Counted from the first letter of the stretch, positions 8,958 to 17,299 are shown. The stretch: 64,000 bases of DNA from Planctomycetales bacterium (GCA_030606285.1 JAUWGS010000001.1:62001-126000); one strand, 5' to 3'. Notes: generated from the sequence alone by a model not told the origin. Numbers and translations are program-made.

Positions 8958-9884
8958 TTAGGCTCCCTCCCTTTGAACCTTGGTGACTACGCGCAGTTTC
9001 GCGCTGCGCGCCCGGCGATTCTCCTCCAGCTCCTCGGGATCGGCGGTAACCGGCTTGCGGGTCGCCGGAAGCAGGACCCATTCCTGCTCTTTCTCGCCCT
9101 TCGGTCCGTAGAGCTTGAAGGTATGCTTCGCCTTGCGGTCCTCAAGTGACTGCCAGGAGATTACGCCCATCCGTCCGCCCAGGAGCAGGTATCGGATAGC
9201 GCCCAACAGTCCGGTATGGAGCTCGTCCATTTCGTCGTTGGTGACGATGCGGATGGACTGGAACACGCGCGCCCGAATGGCATTGAGATGGCGCTTCGCC
9301 TTCGGCGGAACCGCGCGGTCCACCGCGTTTACGAGCTGCAAAGTCGTATTGATGGGAGCTTCCTCGCGCTTGCGCACGATGCTTTTTGCGATGCGCTTGG
9401 CATACCGCTCCTCGCCGAGCTTGGAGATAATCTGGGTAAGCTCGCGCTCACCCAGTCCGTTCACCAGCTCCATCGCTTTTTTCTTATCACTTCCCATCTG
9501 CATAGAAAGGGGGCCGTCAGCCAGATAGCTGAACCCCCGTGTCGGGTCGTCCACCTGGAATGCGGACACGCCCAGGTCGAAAAGCGCCAGGTCGATCCCT
9601 ACAACGCCCAGTTCTTCGAGGACGTCCTCCGCTTCCGAGAACCTGGCCTGCCGCAGGATAACCCTGCAGGGAGGCCAGTTCTTTTGCAGCCGCTCCGCCC
9701 GGGCGATAGCCGCCGGATCCCTGTCGAATCCGATAGCGGTGCCTTCAGGCCCCAGATGGGGCAGGAAGGCCGCGAAATGCCCGGTGCCTCCGAGGGTGAA
9801 ATCCACAAAGGTCTCGCCCTCTTGGGGCTGCATCAGCTCTAAAACAGCTTTCACAAGTGCGGGCCGATGAACAATCTCGTTCAC
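8958..9884 (-). CDS. rsmH: 16S rRNA (cytosine-1402-N4)-methyltransferase
   Basis: RsmH (MraW) methylates C1402 of 16S rRNA in the P-site decoding region, using SAM. The 308-residue protein shows the N-terminal HRPALVKAVLEL, the SAM loop DFTLGGTGHFAAFL (~28-41), the GFDRDP acid motif and the DLGVSAFQVDDPTRGFSY region typical of the family. The start is GTG at 9884, reading directly into the conserved N-terminus. It lies between mraZ and ftsL, the standard order. Confidence 0.96.
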   Translation of the reverse strand: MNEIVHRPALVKAVLELMQPQEGETFVDFTLGGTGHFAAFLPHLGPEGTAIGFDRDPAAIARAERLQKNWPPCRVILRQARFSEAEDVLEELGVVGIDLALFDLGVSAFQVDDPTRGFSYLADGPLSMQMGSDKKKAMELVNGLGERELTQIISKLGEERYAKRIAKSIVRKREEAPINTTLQLVNAVDRAVPPKAKRHLNAIRARVFQSIRIVTNDEMDELHTGLLGAIRYLLLGGRMGVISWQSLEDRKAKHTFKLYGPKGEKEQEWVLLPATRKPVTADPEELEENRRARSAKLRVVTKVQREGA

Positions 9885-9928
9885 GGCAAATACCTATCCG
9901 TCCCGGCGGGAGGCGGTGCAGACCCGCC

Positions 9929-10414
9929 TCATTTACCGCCGCCCGCCGTTACGTCCTCGTTAGGTGTAATAAACTCCTGGAATCCCTGCGCATCCAGCGT
10001 GGTTTCGTTATCCGGTCGCTGGTAGTGGTCCTTGGGCGTCCAGAGCTGCAAATGGTTCCCTGCGCTGCGAACGACCACATCGCTTACCAGCCCAATCTGT
10101 TCGCACAGGAATTTGGGCAAGACGACGCGCCCCTGCTCGTCCACGTCAACTTCAGCCTGGTTGGAGAAGAAGTTCGCCAGGTAGTTCTGGAATTTAGCGT
10201 CGAAGAACATTCGCAGGCCGAGTTCGGTGTCCAGGTCGGAAGCGGCGCGAAGCCGCCGCTCGATCTTCTCGAAATGCCCCAGGGGAAACACTTTCAGGTA
10301 AGGGCCCTCGCCCCGGACCACGATGGCTTTATCGCCCAGCTCCTCCTTGTATTTGGCGCCAAGGAGCAGCCTACCCTTGGAGTCGATCTTCGTACTGTGG
10401 GTTCCCCTGAACAT
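9929..10414 (-). CDS. mraZ: Transcriptional regulator MraZ
   Basis: MraZ is the AbrB-fold regulator that heads dcw operons and binds its own promoter. The 161-residue product starts MFRGTHSTKIDSKGRL and has a second swapped-hairpin domain with VDEQGRVVLPKFL, the two SpoVT-AbrB-type repeats. A longer frame begins at 10456, but MFRG is the family N-terminus and its ATG (10414) is preceded by GCGGGG. It is first in the cluster, with a consensus-like promoter directly upstream. Confidence 0.93.
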   Translation of the reverse strand: MFRGTHSTKIDSKGRLLLGAKYKEELGDKAIVVRGEGPYLKVFPLGHFEKIERRLRAASDLDTELGLRMFFDAKFQNYLANFFSNQAEVDVDEQGRVVLPKFLCEQIGLVSDVVVRSAGNHLQLWTPKDHYQRPDNETTLDAQGFQEFITPNEDVTAGGGK

Positions 10415-10428
10415 ATCCCCGCTCGAAT

Positions 10429-10456
10429 ATTCTACCAGGGGAAAATTGGGTGTCAA
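10429..10456 (-). promoter_or_regulatory. Sigma70-type promoter of the mraZ/dcw operon
   Basis: On the minus strand TTGACA (10451-10456), a 16-nt spacer and TAGAAT (10429-10434) lie just before the mraZ ATG at 10414, leaving a very short leader. GGG-containing tracts around it could serve as MraZ sites, but no clear repeat array is visible. Confidence 0.65.
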
Positions 10457-10579
10457 GGGGAGAAGTAGGTCGTTTCTGGGCTTACGGTCTATTTTCGCAA
10501 CCTTTGTATAGTAAACGAGCTGCGCGACGCCGATGGAAGTGGCTTTGGAGGGTGACCAGCGCTGGTTATTGTTTTTTCT

Positions 10580-10700
10580 TGTAGGGGCGATTCACGAATC
10601 GCCCTCTTCCTGTAGGGTGCGGTCTCCGCGCCCCGCCTTGTTGTAGGGGCACGGCACGCCGTGCCCTTCCCTGGTGGCGCGGGCGCTTGCCCGCCGGAGC
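10580..10700 (+). repeat. Cluster of palindromic elements (TGTAGGG family)
   Basis: Three consecutive elements each begin TGTAGGG: 10580-10604 (arms around GATTCACGAATC), 10611-10637 (GGTCTCCGCG core) and 10641-10666 (ACGGCACGCCGTG). A related GGTGGCGCGGGCG/CGCCCGCC-type element follows at ~10673-10695. The gap between mraZ and hicB (10457-10886) is otherwise free of genes. Confidence 0.85.
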
Positions 10701-10857
10701 CTTGGCGCAGGTTGGTCCCGCCCGTGATTCCGCGTTCTTAACTGGCGCTTGCCCGCCATAGCCTCGGCGACGGCGGGACTGATAGCTGACAGCTGGCGAC
10801 TGAATCGTGCCCCGCCGTTTTCTGGTAGTTCACTCACCCCTCTGCACGCCATTAGGG

Positions 10858-10863
10858 TATAAT
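10858..10863 (+). promoter_or_regulatory. -10 box for hicBA
   Basis: A perfect TATAAT lies 23 nt before the hicB ATG, followed by a GAGG ribosome-binding site. No convincing -35 hexamer is seen. Confidence 0.45.
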
Positions 10864-10886
10864 CAGCAAGCGAGGTGTGATACCTG

Positions 10887-11090
10887 ATGAAATTTAAGAT
10901 CGTGCTTGAAGAAAGCGACGAAGGCGGCTACACGGTATACGTGCCCTCGCTACCCGGCTGCATCAGCGAAGGCGACACCGAGGAAGAAGCCCTGGCGAAC
11001 ATCAAAGAAGCGATTGAGCTGTATCTAGAGCCGACTGAAGACGACGCAACGCTTGACGAGGGAGCCCGCCTGGTGGAAATCGCTCTATGA
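10887..11090 (+). CDS. hicB: HicB-family antitoxin
   Basis: A 67-residue protein has the HicB/UPF0150 fold signature: FKIVLEESDEGGYTVYVPSLPGC, then EEEALANIKEAIELYLE. HicB antitoxins neutralise the HicA mRNA interferase and often repress their own promoter. Here the C-terminus is short and lacks an evident DNA-binding domain, so repression would need another partner. The order hicB-hicA is the reverse of the classical one. The stop overlaps the hicA start (ATGA). Confidence 0.87.
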   Translation: MKFKIVLEESDEGGYTVYVPSLPGCISEGDTEEEALANIKEAIELYLEPTEDDATLDEGARLVEIAL

Positions 11091-11317
11091 GCAAGCTTCC
11101 CAGCCTTTCTTACCGGCAAATCATCTCCGCGCTGCAAAGAGACGGTTGGGTAGTGGTGCGGCAGAAGGGAAGTCACATTCGCCTGCATAAGCGAACTGCG
11201 GAAGGTGTGTTTAAACTAACGGTTCCAGCGCACAAGCCGGTGAAGCGGTCTACGCTCAGGAGGATACTCAGTCAGGCGGAGATGGAATTAGATGAGTTCC
11301 TGAAGCTGCTGCGGTAG
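11087..11317 (+). CDS. hicA: HicA-family mRNA interferase toxin
   Basis: A 76-residue YcfA/HicA protein with a dsRBD-like fold. It shows LSYRQIISALQRDGWVVVRQKGSHIRLHK, where the GSH histidine is the family catalytic residue, then VPAHKPVKRSTLRRILSQA. HicA cleaves mRNA and arrests translation. It follows hicB with a 4-nt overlap, which supports coupled production. A TGTAGGG palindrome starts 9 nt after its stop. Confidence 0.88.
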   Translation: MSKLPSLSYRQIISALQRDGWVVVRQKGSHIRLHKRTAEGVFKLTVPAHKPVKRSTLRRILSQAEMELDEFLKLLR

Positions 11318-11325
11318 CAGAGGAC

Positions 11326-11350
11326 TGTAGGGGCGCGGCATGCCGTGCCC
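11326..11350 (+). repeat. TGTAGGG-family palindrome after hicA
   Basis: One element with complementary arms around GCGGCATGCCG lies between hicA and the convergent membrane-protein gene. It may act as a bidirectional 3' hairpin. Confidence 0.75.
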
Positions 11351-11387
11351 GGAGGTGGGGCGGTGAGACATCGCTTCAGAGAACCTC

Positions 11388-12068
11388 TTACGGAGCGGGC
11401 GGGAACATGCGCCATGAACTATCTATTGTTCTGCAGTATTCGTCGAACGTCTGCAGGTCTACACGTAGTCGTGTGTTGACAATGTCATTCAGCTTGCCCA
11501 CAACGGGTTCCCCTAACGCCTTGACTTGCTTGGGGTCGCTGGCCCTTTGGAGCCCATCGGGAAATAATCCCCGCGCGAGGTGGAAGAACCTATTGTTGAA
11601 ATCCTTGAAATCATCGAGACGCTCAAGCTCGAGTACTTCTATGCCTGCCAATCGTCTCAACCGTGCATCGCAGAGCAGTTCTTCATATAGTGCTTCAGTT
11701 TCAGCAGGATGTGCTCGTCTTTCCCAGAGCTTTCTAAGTTCGCGTGCAACGCGGGTTACCCTACTTGCAACGTCACTGCGCTCATTTGCGAAGATGGGAT
11801 ACATTGTGATTTTCTGCCAACGCTCCTCAGAGGCTTTCCATTTCTCAGAGATAGCTCGAATCTCACGGTTCGACTGTACTAATTCGCCAGTATATCGTGC
11901 CAGAAAGTATGAGAAAACCACTAAGAACGCAGCGAAAACGAGATCAGCAACAATTGCCCACTGTTCCATGCGACCTCCCACGGTCAGTACGACAGTTGCA
12001 CCCACCAATGCGCCAAAAGCTGCCACCACAACATACTTCCAATTATGCTTCCACCGCTCTTTAAACAT
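11388..12068 (-). CDS. Hypothetical membrane protein
   Basis: I do not recognise a family. The 226-residue product has two N-terminal membrane segments (~13-32 and ~37-58) followed by a long soluble, charged, alpha-helical region rich in Arg/Glu/Leu (~60-226). A two-helix hairpin with a cytoplasmic helical domain resembles small signalling or scaffold proteins, but no motif decides this. It is convergent with hicBA. A similar architecture (short membrane anchor plus helical domain) is seen at 18837-19433, though with no obvious sequence identity. Confidence 0.6.
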   Translation of the reverse strand: MFKERWKHNWKYVVVAAFGALVGATVVLTVGGRMEQWAIVADLVFAAFLVVFSYFLARYTGELVQSNREIRAISEKWKASEERWQKITMYPIFANERSDVASRVTRVARELRKLWERRAHPAETEALYEELLCDARLRRLAGIEVLELERLDDFKDFNNRFFHLARGLFPDGLQRASDPKQVKALGEPVVGKLNDIVNTRLRVDLQTFDEYCRTIDSSWRMFPPAP

Positions 12069-12237
12069 GCCACGATTCTATCATCTCCAAGGGGCTTCCG
12101 CATGACCTCCCTCGCCACAGCCAAGCGATTAGCTGGTCCTCTGATGGTGTAGGAGAGAGTGTCTGAAGGAGTAGGGCAGTGGAGGTCTACCACGCGTCTC
12201 CGAATAGCCCTCTGAGGTCAAGGATATCCTCAGATGA

Positions 12238-12266
12238 CGGCGGGGCGCGGAGACCCCGCCCTACAA
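12238..12266 (-). repeat. TGTAGGG-family palindrome
   Basis: An inverse-orientation copy with the GGTCTCCGCG core, the same core as at 10611 and 18610, lies just downstream of the lipoprotein gene that ends at 12279. The rest of the 12069-12278 gap shows nothing recognisable. Confidence 0.8.
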
Positions 12267-12278
12267 GTTCAATGCGGC

Positions 12279-14621
12279 TCAGTACCCGATGGCAAACTTT
12301 AGGTCGTCGTTGGTGAGGTCCAAGTAGCTAATAGCAGGATTGCCATCGACTACTGCCAGGGAGGTGTGTCCGCCCACAGCTCCCGCGCTATCCACCGCTA
12401 CCGGCGTGCCCCAGCTTCCCCCGCTGGCATCACTCGCTCGCACATACTTCAAGTTGTGGTTGGTGTAATCGTAGTAGCTGATGGCAGGATTTCCATTAAC
12501 TACTGCCAGGGAGGTGTATTCGCCCACATTCCCTGCGCTATCCACCGCTACCGGCGTGCCCCAGCTTCCCCCGCTGGCATCACTCGCCCGCACATACTTC
12601 AGGTCTGTGTTGCCGCAGTAGTAGCTTATGGCGGGATTGCCATTGACGACCACCAGGGAGGTGTGGGAAACACCCGTGCTTTCCACGGTTACCGGCGTGC
12701 CCCAGCTTCCCCCGCTGGCGTCGCTCGCCCGCACATACTTCAGGTGGAAGTTGGTGTAGTCGCAGTAGCTAATAGCGGGATTGCCATTGACTACGTAAAG
12801 TGAGGTGTAATAGCCAACCCCCCCAGCGCTATCCACGATATACGTATTCCAGGATGTGCCATTGGCATCAGTCGCACGAGCATACTTGAGGTCGTAGTTG
12901 GTATTGTCACAGTAGCTAATAGCGGGATTGCCATTGACTACTGCCAGGGAAGTATTGTACACGCCCACATCTCCCGCGCTATCCACGGTTACCGGGGTTC
13001 CCCAGCTTCCTCCGCTGGCGTCATTCGCCCGCACGTACTTCAGGTCTTGGTTGGCAGAGTCGTAGTAGGAAATCGCCGGGTTGCCGTTTACCACTGCGAG
13101 CGAGGTGTCCAAGCCCACATTTCCCGCGCTATCCACGGTTACCGGGATTCCCCAGCTTCCCCCGCTGGCATCACTAGCCCGCACGTACTTCAGGTCGAAG
13201 TTGGACTCGTCAAAGTAGCTGATGGCGGGGTTGCCATTGATTATCGCCAGGGATGTGTGTCCGCCTACAGCACCGATACTATCCACCGTCAAGACATGCC
13301 ACAAGGTTATTGTGAAGCTAAACGTATCAGTGTCGTAAACATTCGTGACAGTGAGGCTCGCTTCGTAGATCCCTGCAAGACCCAGAATGACGTAAGGCTC
13401 TTCGTCAGTTGATGTATTGGGCGTGGCGCCGCCGCCGAAGTCCCATTCGTAGGTGAATGGCGGTGTGCCCTCTACTGTGGCACTGAAGATTACCGCTTCA
13501 CCTGCGTCTCCGCCGGTCGGAGTCACTCCGGTGATGGTTGGCGGTAGTTCTACGTTCAGAGTGAAATCACAATCGTCAGCGCCATACGCGTTGGCCACTA
13601 TAAGGCTTGCAGAATAGCTGCCCGCTGCTCCGAGCGTGACAGTAGGCTCAGAATCATTAGACGTGTTCGGTGTGGCTCCACCGCCGAAATCCCAGGCGTA
13701 AGTGAGCGGCAAGAGACCGTCAATCTCCGCGATAAACGTGACCTCAGTACCCGCTGCTCCGGCTAGCGGACTCACCGAGTGAATGACAGGAACTACGGAT
13801 ACAACATTGCTGGGGATTCCTGTAATGTCATCACCGTCGTATGGAACGACGCGGTAGTAGCTCCACGAAAGCTCGTCAAGCACGGCGGAGAACTCCAATC
13901 GTCCTTCGCCGGTTGCTTCGCTCTGTAAAGCTTCCTGTATGAAATTAAACGAGCCGGTTGCGCTGTCGTCCCCTTCAACATTGTACCCAACACACTCCAC
14001 GCCATAATTCATCGCAATGGGAGTAATATCCGCGATGTCTACGACGCCATTGCCGCTGCCGTCAATGACGGCGAGGAGGCAGTTGGCGTCCTCACGGTCG
14101 TAGGTTTCGCCGTAGTGCATCGCAATCGGTGTGATGTCGGAGATGCCGACGGTGCCGTTCTGGTCGTAGTCGCCGAGGTTCTTGTAGTGCCAGGAGAGGG
14201 TGTATATGCCGCCATCATCGATTAGCTCGAGATCGTCCACGCGGTTGGCTTCACCGGTTGGCGGGGTGGAGACGAATTTGATTCCCCCCTGTAGGGCGGG
14301 GACCTGTGCCCCGCCGTCCACCATTTTTGCGTTATCCCCCAGCGGCGCGCCACAGGTGCGCGCCCTACAGAAGAGCGCATCCCCCAGCGCGTCCTTTAAT
14401 TCCGCGAATAGCTCCGCATTCACACCCTCCGGACACGGATACGCACCAAGTTCCGCCAGCGCGTCATCGAGGGATGTGTCGTCCGCCACCTGGATAGCTT
14501 GCCCGCCGGATTGGAGGGGCGGCGCTACCCGATGGGAACTACCACACGTGCTCAACACCAGCGCGAACGCGCAGGTAACGAGCGTGAGTGCAATCACCCG
14601 AAGGATGCTGCGGATTCTCAT
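12279..14621 (-). CDS. Lipoprotein with dockerin-like pair, two PKD domains and a seven-repeat propeller
   Basis: A 780-residue surface or periplasmic lipoprotein. The signal peptide ends in a lipobox (LSTC, Cys ~26). Residues ~147-210 hold two Ca-binding dockerin-like motifs (GDYDQNGTVGISDITPIAM; DGSGNGVVDIADITPIAM). Two PKD domains follow (~280-435), each with YAWDFGGGATPNTS-like cores. The C-terminal half has seven ~45-residue repeats built on NGNPAISYYD...LKYVRASDASGGSW, probably a seven-bladed beta-propeller. Two TGTAGGG palindromes are read in frame at residues ~85-111. The function is unknown; adhesion or carbohydrate contact is a guess. Confidence 0.85.
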   Translation of the reverse strand: MRIRSILRVIALTLVTCAFALVLSTCGSSHRVAPPLQSGGQAIQVADDTSLDDALAELGAYPCPEGVNAELFAELKDALGDALFCRARTCGAPLGDNAKMVDGGAQVPALQGGIKFVSTPPTGEANRVDDLELIDDGGIYTLSWHYKNLGDYDQNGTVGISDITPIAMHYGETYDREDANCLLAVIDGSGNGVVDIADITPIAMNYGVECVGYNVEGDDSATGSFNFIQEALQSEATGEGRLEFSAVLDELSWSYYRVVPYDGDDITGIPSNVVSVVPVIHSVSPLAGAAGTEVTFIAEIDGLLPLTYAWDFGGGATPNTSNDSEPTVTLGAAGSYSASLIVANAYGADDCDFTLNVELPPTITGVTPTGGDAGEAVIFSATVEGTPPFTYEWDFGGGATPNTSTDEEPYVILGLAGIYEASLTVTNVYDTDTFSFTITLWHVLTVDSIGAVGGHTSLAIINGNPAISYFDESNFDLKYVRASDASGGSWGIPVTVDSAGNVGLDTSLAVVNGNPAISYYDSANQDLKYVRANDASGGSWGTPVTVDSAGDVGVYNTSLAVVNGNPAISYCDNTNYDLKYARATDANGTSWNTYIVDSAGGVGYYTSLYVVNGNPAISYCDYTNFHLKYVRASDASGGSWGTPVTVESTGVSHTSLVVVNGNPAISYYCGNTDLKYVRASDASGGSWGTPVAVDSAGNVGEYTSLAVVNGNPAISYYDYTNHNLKYVRASDASGGSWGTPVAVDSAGAVGGHTSLAVVDGNPAISYLDLTNDDLKFAIGY
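14290..14315 (+). repeat. TGTAGGG-family palindrome inside a coding region
   Basis: A copy with the GGGGACCTGTGCCCC core lies inside the lipoprotein gene and is translated as GGAQVPALQGG (residues ~101-111). The same core occurs outside genes at 18754. Confidence 0.85.
14344..14369 (-). repeat. Second, inverted palindrome inside the same coding region
   Basis: An inverse-orientation copy, translated as CRARTCGAPLG (residues ~85-93), lies 28 nt from the previous element. Both preserve the lipoprotein frame. Confidence 0.8.
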
Positions 14622-14698
14622 TTTGGCTCCTCCTTGCTGACCGGGGGCTCATACTACCTGCCCCCCAGCAGGCTGTGACTATTGTAGCAGATGGTTAC

Positions 14699-14794
14699 TG
14701 TAGGGCGGCAACTTGTATGCCGCCGTCCTGAACTGGTGGCGCGGGCGTCTCGCCCGTGATTCTGCCACGGCGCGGTACAAGTCCGCGCCCTACA
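14699..14794. repeat. Palindrome cluster upstream of the lipoprotein gene
   Basis: Elements at 14699-14724 (plus) and 14769-14794 (minus) flank a GGTGGCGCGGGCG-type element (~14735-14761). The cluster ends 5 nt before the asd stop codon and fills the asd-lipoprotein gap. Confidence 0.85.
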
Positions 14795-14798
14795 ACCT

Positions 14799-15770
14799 CT
14801 ACCCGCACATCATCTCCCCAATCCTCAATCCATTCAGCGCGGCGCCGATGTGGAGGTTGTCCGCTACGGCGAACAGATCAACCGTTCGCTGCTGAGGACG
14901 CACGCGGATCCTGCCGACGACCACGCGATCACGATGCTTCACCGCATCGGCGCTCGTGGGAGTCTCACCGGTGGGCAGCACCTGTAGGGTGGGGCTTTCA
15001 CCCAGCGCATCCCGCACCTTGGCTTCGTCAATCTCGTCGCAGAGCCTGAGATGCACTGCGACGCAATGCCCCACTAGCACGGGCACGCGAACCGCGGTGG
15101 CGAATATGCGCTCCGCCTCCAGCCCGAGTATCTTCGCCGATTCCAGCCGAAGTTTCGTTTCTTCTTTGTGCTCATCGCCCACCAGGTCGTCTACCGCCGG
15201 CACCGTCCGCAGCGCATCCGCCGCAGCGATGGAGTACGCATCCGGCTCATCCTGCAACGCCTGCGCTGCCTGCTCCCAGAAGCCTGAGACGGCGTCGCGT
15301 CCCGCGCCGGAGATTGCCTGGTACGTCGCCGCGACGACTTCCTCGATGCCGAAGCGCATAAGCGGCGCGATGGCGTGGACGAAGCCGATAGTCGTGCAGT
15401 TGGGATTTGCCGCCAGCTTCGCGTCGCCCAGCGCGTCGTCGTTCACCCCCGGTACCATCAGCGGCACGCCCTCACTCAGCCGAAACGCGTTGCTTTTGTC
15501 CACCACCTGCGCGCCGGCGTCCAGCGCTTGCGGCACGAATCTCTCCGACAGCTCGTCGCCAATGGCGAAGAATGCAAGTTCGACGCCGGCAAAGGAGTCC
15601 GAAACTAGCTCGGATACTGTAAGCTCGCCGTTGGCATAAGGAATGCGCTTTCCCGCGCTGTCCGCGCTGGCGAGCGCGACGATTTCCGCGTCCGCGAAAC
15701 GTGACTCGGGCAATAGCCCCAGCAGGACTTCGCCTACCAGTCCGGTTGCGCCTACAACCGCAATCCTCAC
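14799..15770 (-). CDS. asd: Aspartate-semialdehyde dehydrogenase
   Basis: Asd reduces beta-aspartyl phosphate to aspartate semialdehyde, the branch point to DAP/lysine, threonine and methionine. The 323-residue enzyme has the NADP loop VGATGLVGEVLL (6-17), the catalytic cysteine C125 in NPNCTT and the base histidine region VLVGHCVAVH. Its ATG overlaps the dapB stop by 4 nt. With dapB and plsC it forms a minus-strand operon that supplies the meso-DAP used by MurE. Confidence 0.94.
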   Translation of the reverse strand: MRIAVVGATGLVGEVLLGLLPESRFADAEIVALASADSAGKRIPYANGELTVSELVSDSFAGVELAFFAIGDELSERFVPQALDAGAQVVDKSNAFRLSEGVPLMVPGVNDDALGDAKLAANPNCTTIGFVHAIAPLMRFGIEEVVAATYQAISGAGRDAVSGFWEQAAQALQDEPDAYSIAAADALRTVPAVDDLVGDEHKEETKLRLESAKILGLEAERIFATAVRVPVLVGHCVAVHLRLCDEIDEAKVRDALGESPTLQVLPTGETPTSADAVKHRDRVVVGRIRVRPQQRTVDLFAVADNLHIGAALNGLRIGEMMCG

Positions 15771-16540
15771 TTGAGATCCTCCATCACGCTTGCCAGTCCG
15801 ACGCGAAGTCCGGTGAAGCCGCCCATCGCCTTGAGCGCGAGCTTCACGCCCGGCAGGAAGCTTTCGCGGCTGATGGAGCGGTGCTCGATGGTGAGCGTTT
15901 CGCCTTCCGCGCCGAACATCACCGCCTGCTCCGCCAGAACTCCCGGCAGCCGCTGCGAATGGATGCGCACGCCGCCGTAGCCGCCACCGCGCGCTCCGGG
16001 GATTTTCTCGTTCACCGGCCCAGGCTTGACCTTCGCGGCGTCAGCGATGAGCCGCGCAGTCTCCAGCGCGGTGCCGCTGGGCGCATCGGCCTTGCCCGTA
16101 TGGTGGCGCTCGGTGATCTCGGCGGTGCGGAAGAACTTCGCCGCGCGCTGCGAAAACTCCATCATCAAATTCGCGCCCACCGAGAAGTTGGGCACTATCA
16201 GGCACGATACGCCTGCGTTCTCCGCAGCTTCGCGCATCGCTTCCACCGTCTCCTCCGCATATCCCGTCGCGCCGACAACATAGTGCTTGCCGGCTTCAAG
16301 TACGCGCACGCCGTTTTCGTCCACCGCCGGTCCCAGCGAGAAGTCCACCACGTGCGTAACCGGCGATGCGAGGAACTCGTCCACCGACGCCGTGATCGGC
16401 CCCACGTCCGGTACTTCGCCGGCGATAACATCGCACAGCTTCTCCACCGCAAAACCGCTGTCGGCGTTCAAGCCTGCGCTGATGATGCGGCCCATGCGTC
16501 CGGCTGCGCCCAGCACGCCGACTCTAATCGCTTTTTTCAT
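15767..16540 (-). CDS. dapB: 4-hydroxy-tetrahydrodipicolinate reductase
   Basis: DapB reduces hydroxy-tetrahydrodipicolinate to tetrahydrodipicolinate with NAD(P)H in DAP synthesis. The 257-residue product shows the dinucleotide motif GVLGAAGRMGR (8-18), VVGATGY, and the catalytic segment ERHHTGKADAPSGTA with the conserved HH and K. A longer frame begins at 16564, but the ATG at 16540 follows GGAGGGTACGGT and overlaps the plsC stop (ATGA), so it is preferred. Confidence 0.95.
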   Translation of the reverse strand: MKKAIRVGVLGAAGRMGRIISAGLNADSGFAVEKLCDVIAGEVPDVGPITASVDEFLASPVTHVVDFSLGPAVDENGVRVLEAGKHYVVGATGYAEETVEAMREAAENAGVSCLIVPNFSVGANLMMEFSQRAAKFFRTAEITERHHTGKADAPSGTALETARLIADAAKVKPGPVNEKIPGARGGGYGGVRIHSQRLPGVLAEQAVMFGAEGETLTIEHRSISRESFLPGVKLALKAMGGFTGLRVGLASVMEDLK

Positions 16541-17220
16541 ACCGTACCCTCCTCGCGGTACCATTTTGCCTTCTCCTCCGGGAGCGGGCGTATCTCGGGT
16601 GGCGCCAGCTCTTCGATGGCGTCCATTATCTTTTTCGTGGTCTCAGCCAGCACGCTTTCGGGTATGATCCCTGTGGGATAGTGGGCGAACTGCATTGGCT
16701 TCGCGAAGCGCACCTTGATGCGCCCCGGCTTGATGGCTTTACTTCCGACGGGAAAGCACTTGCCTGCGCCGGCGATGCAGGCCGGAAGCACCATTGCGCC
16801 GCTTCTGTGCGCGATCACCGCCACTCCCTTGCGCCCCCTGTTCAGCCGTCCGCTGCGGGTACGCGTGCCTTCGGGGAAAATCATCACCGTGCCGCCTACC
16901 TTCAGGCAGGCCAGCGCCGATTCCAGCGCCCCGCGCCCGTGGCTCCGGTCCACCATGATAACTCCCACGTTGCGCATGAACCATCCCAGCAGGCGGTTTT
17001 TGAAAAGCTCGCGCTTGGCCATGAAGTGGATGCACCGGGGCACGCCCACGCCTATCATCGGCGGGTCCAGGTGGCTCTGGTGGTTGCTCGCGATGATAAG
17101 CCCCCCCTCGCGCGGGACGTTCTCCACCCCTTCGTGCCGCAACCTAAACATCAGCTTGCCGCCTGCGAGGAGCAGCATCTTGCTCATCGCATACAGCGGC
17201 TTATTGATGGGAAGAATCAC
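16537..17220 (-). CDS. plsC: 1-acyl-sn-glycerol-3-phosphate acyltransferase
   Basis: PlsC acylates lysophosphatidic acid at the inner membrane. The acyltransferase motifs NHQSHLD (HX4D) and FPEGTR are clear, with an N-terminal hydrophobic stretch (MLLLAGGKLMF). The open frame extends to 17313 into the divergent dinB leader, so the start must be internal. I chose GTG 17220 (~227 residues), which lies 7 nt after a TATAAT; ATG 17187 is an alternative. It heads the plsC-dapB-asd operon. Confidence 0.85.
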   Translation of the reverse strand: MILPINKPLYAMSKMLLLAGGKLMFRLRHEGVENVPREGGLIIASNHQSHLDPPMIGVGVPRCIHFMAKRELFKNRLLGWFMRNVGVIMVDRSHGRGALESALACLKVGGTVMIFPEGTRTRSGRLNRGRKGVAVIAHRSGAMVLPACIAGAGKCFPVGSKAIKPGRIKVRFAKPMQFAHYPTGIIPESVLAETTKKIMDAIEELAPPEIRPLPEEKAKWYREEGTV

Positions 17221-17227
17221 CAGGCAG

Positions 17228-17233
17228 ATTATA
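17228..17233 (-). promoter_or_regulatory. -10 box of plsC, leaderless arrangement
   Basis: A minus-strand TATAAT lies 7 nt before the GTG at 17220, with no ribosome-binding site between. It sits back to back with the dinB promoter. Confidence 0.5.
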
Positions 17234-17244
17234 GCAGCCCCCCC

Positions 17245-17273
17245 TTGACACGCGCCGCGCCCTGTGTTACTAT
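17245..17273 (+). promoter_or_regulatory. Sigma70-type promoter of dinB
   Basis: TTGACA (17245-17250), an exact 17-nt spacer and TACTAT (17268-17273), with the dinB ATG 26 nt further on. Confidence 0.7.
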
Positions 17274-17278
17274 ACAGG
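17261..17278. promoter_or_regulatory. Candidate SOS operator over the dinB -10 box
   Basis: An inverted repeat with arms CCTGT and ACAGG around 8 nt contains CTGT-N8-ACAG, the core of the classical proteobacterial LexA box. It overlaps the -10 hexamer, where a bound repressor would block transcription. Confidence 0.55.
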
Positions 17279-17299
17279 CGTATAGCAACGGAGCCCGAC

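Noticed and set aside
10770-10818. Hairpin ACGGCGGG/CCCGCCGT followed by TTTTCT as an intrinsic terminator
   Set aside because: The loop is 33 nt, no gene upstream on the plus strand needs termination, and the arms belong to palindromic repeat DNA.
12366-13412. Plus-strand open frames of 121-145 codons opposite the propeller repeats
   Set aside because: They mirror the repeat periodicity of the real minus-strand gene and lack ribosome-binding sites.
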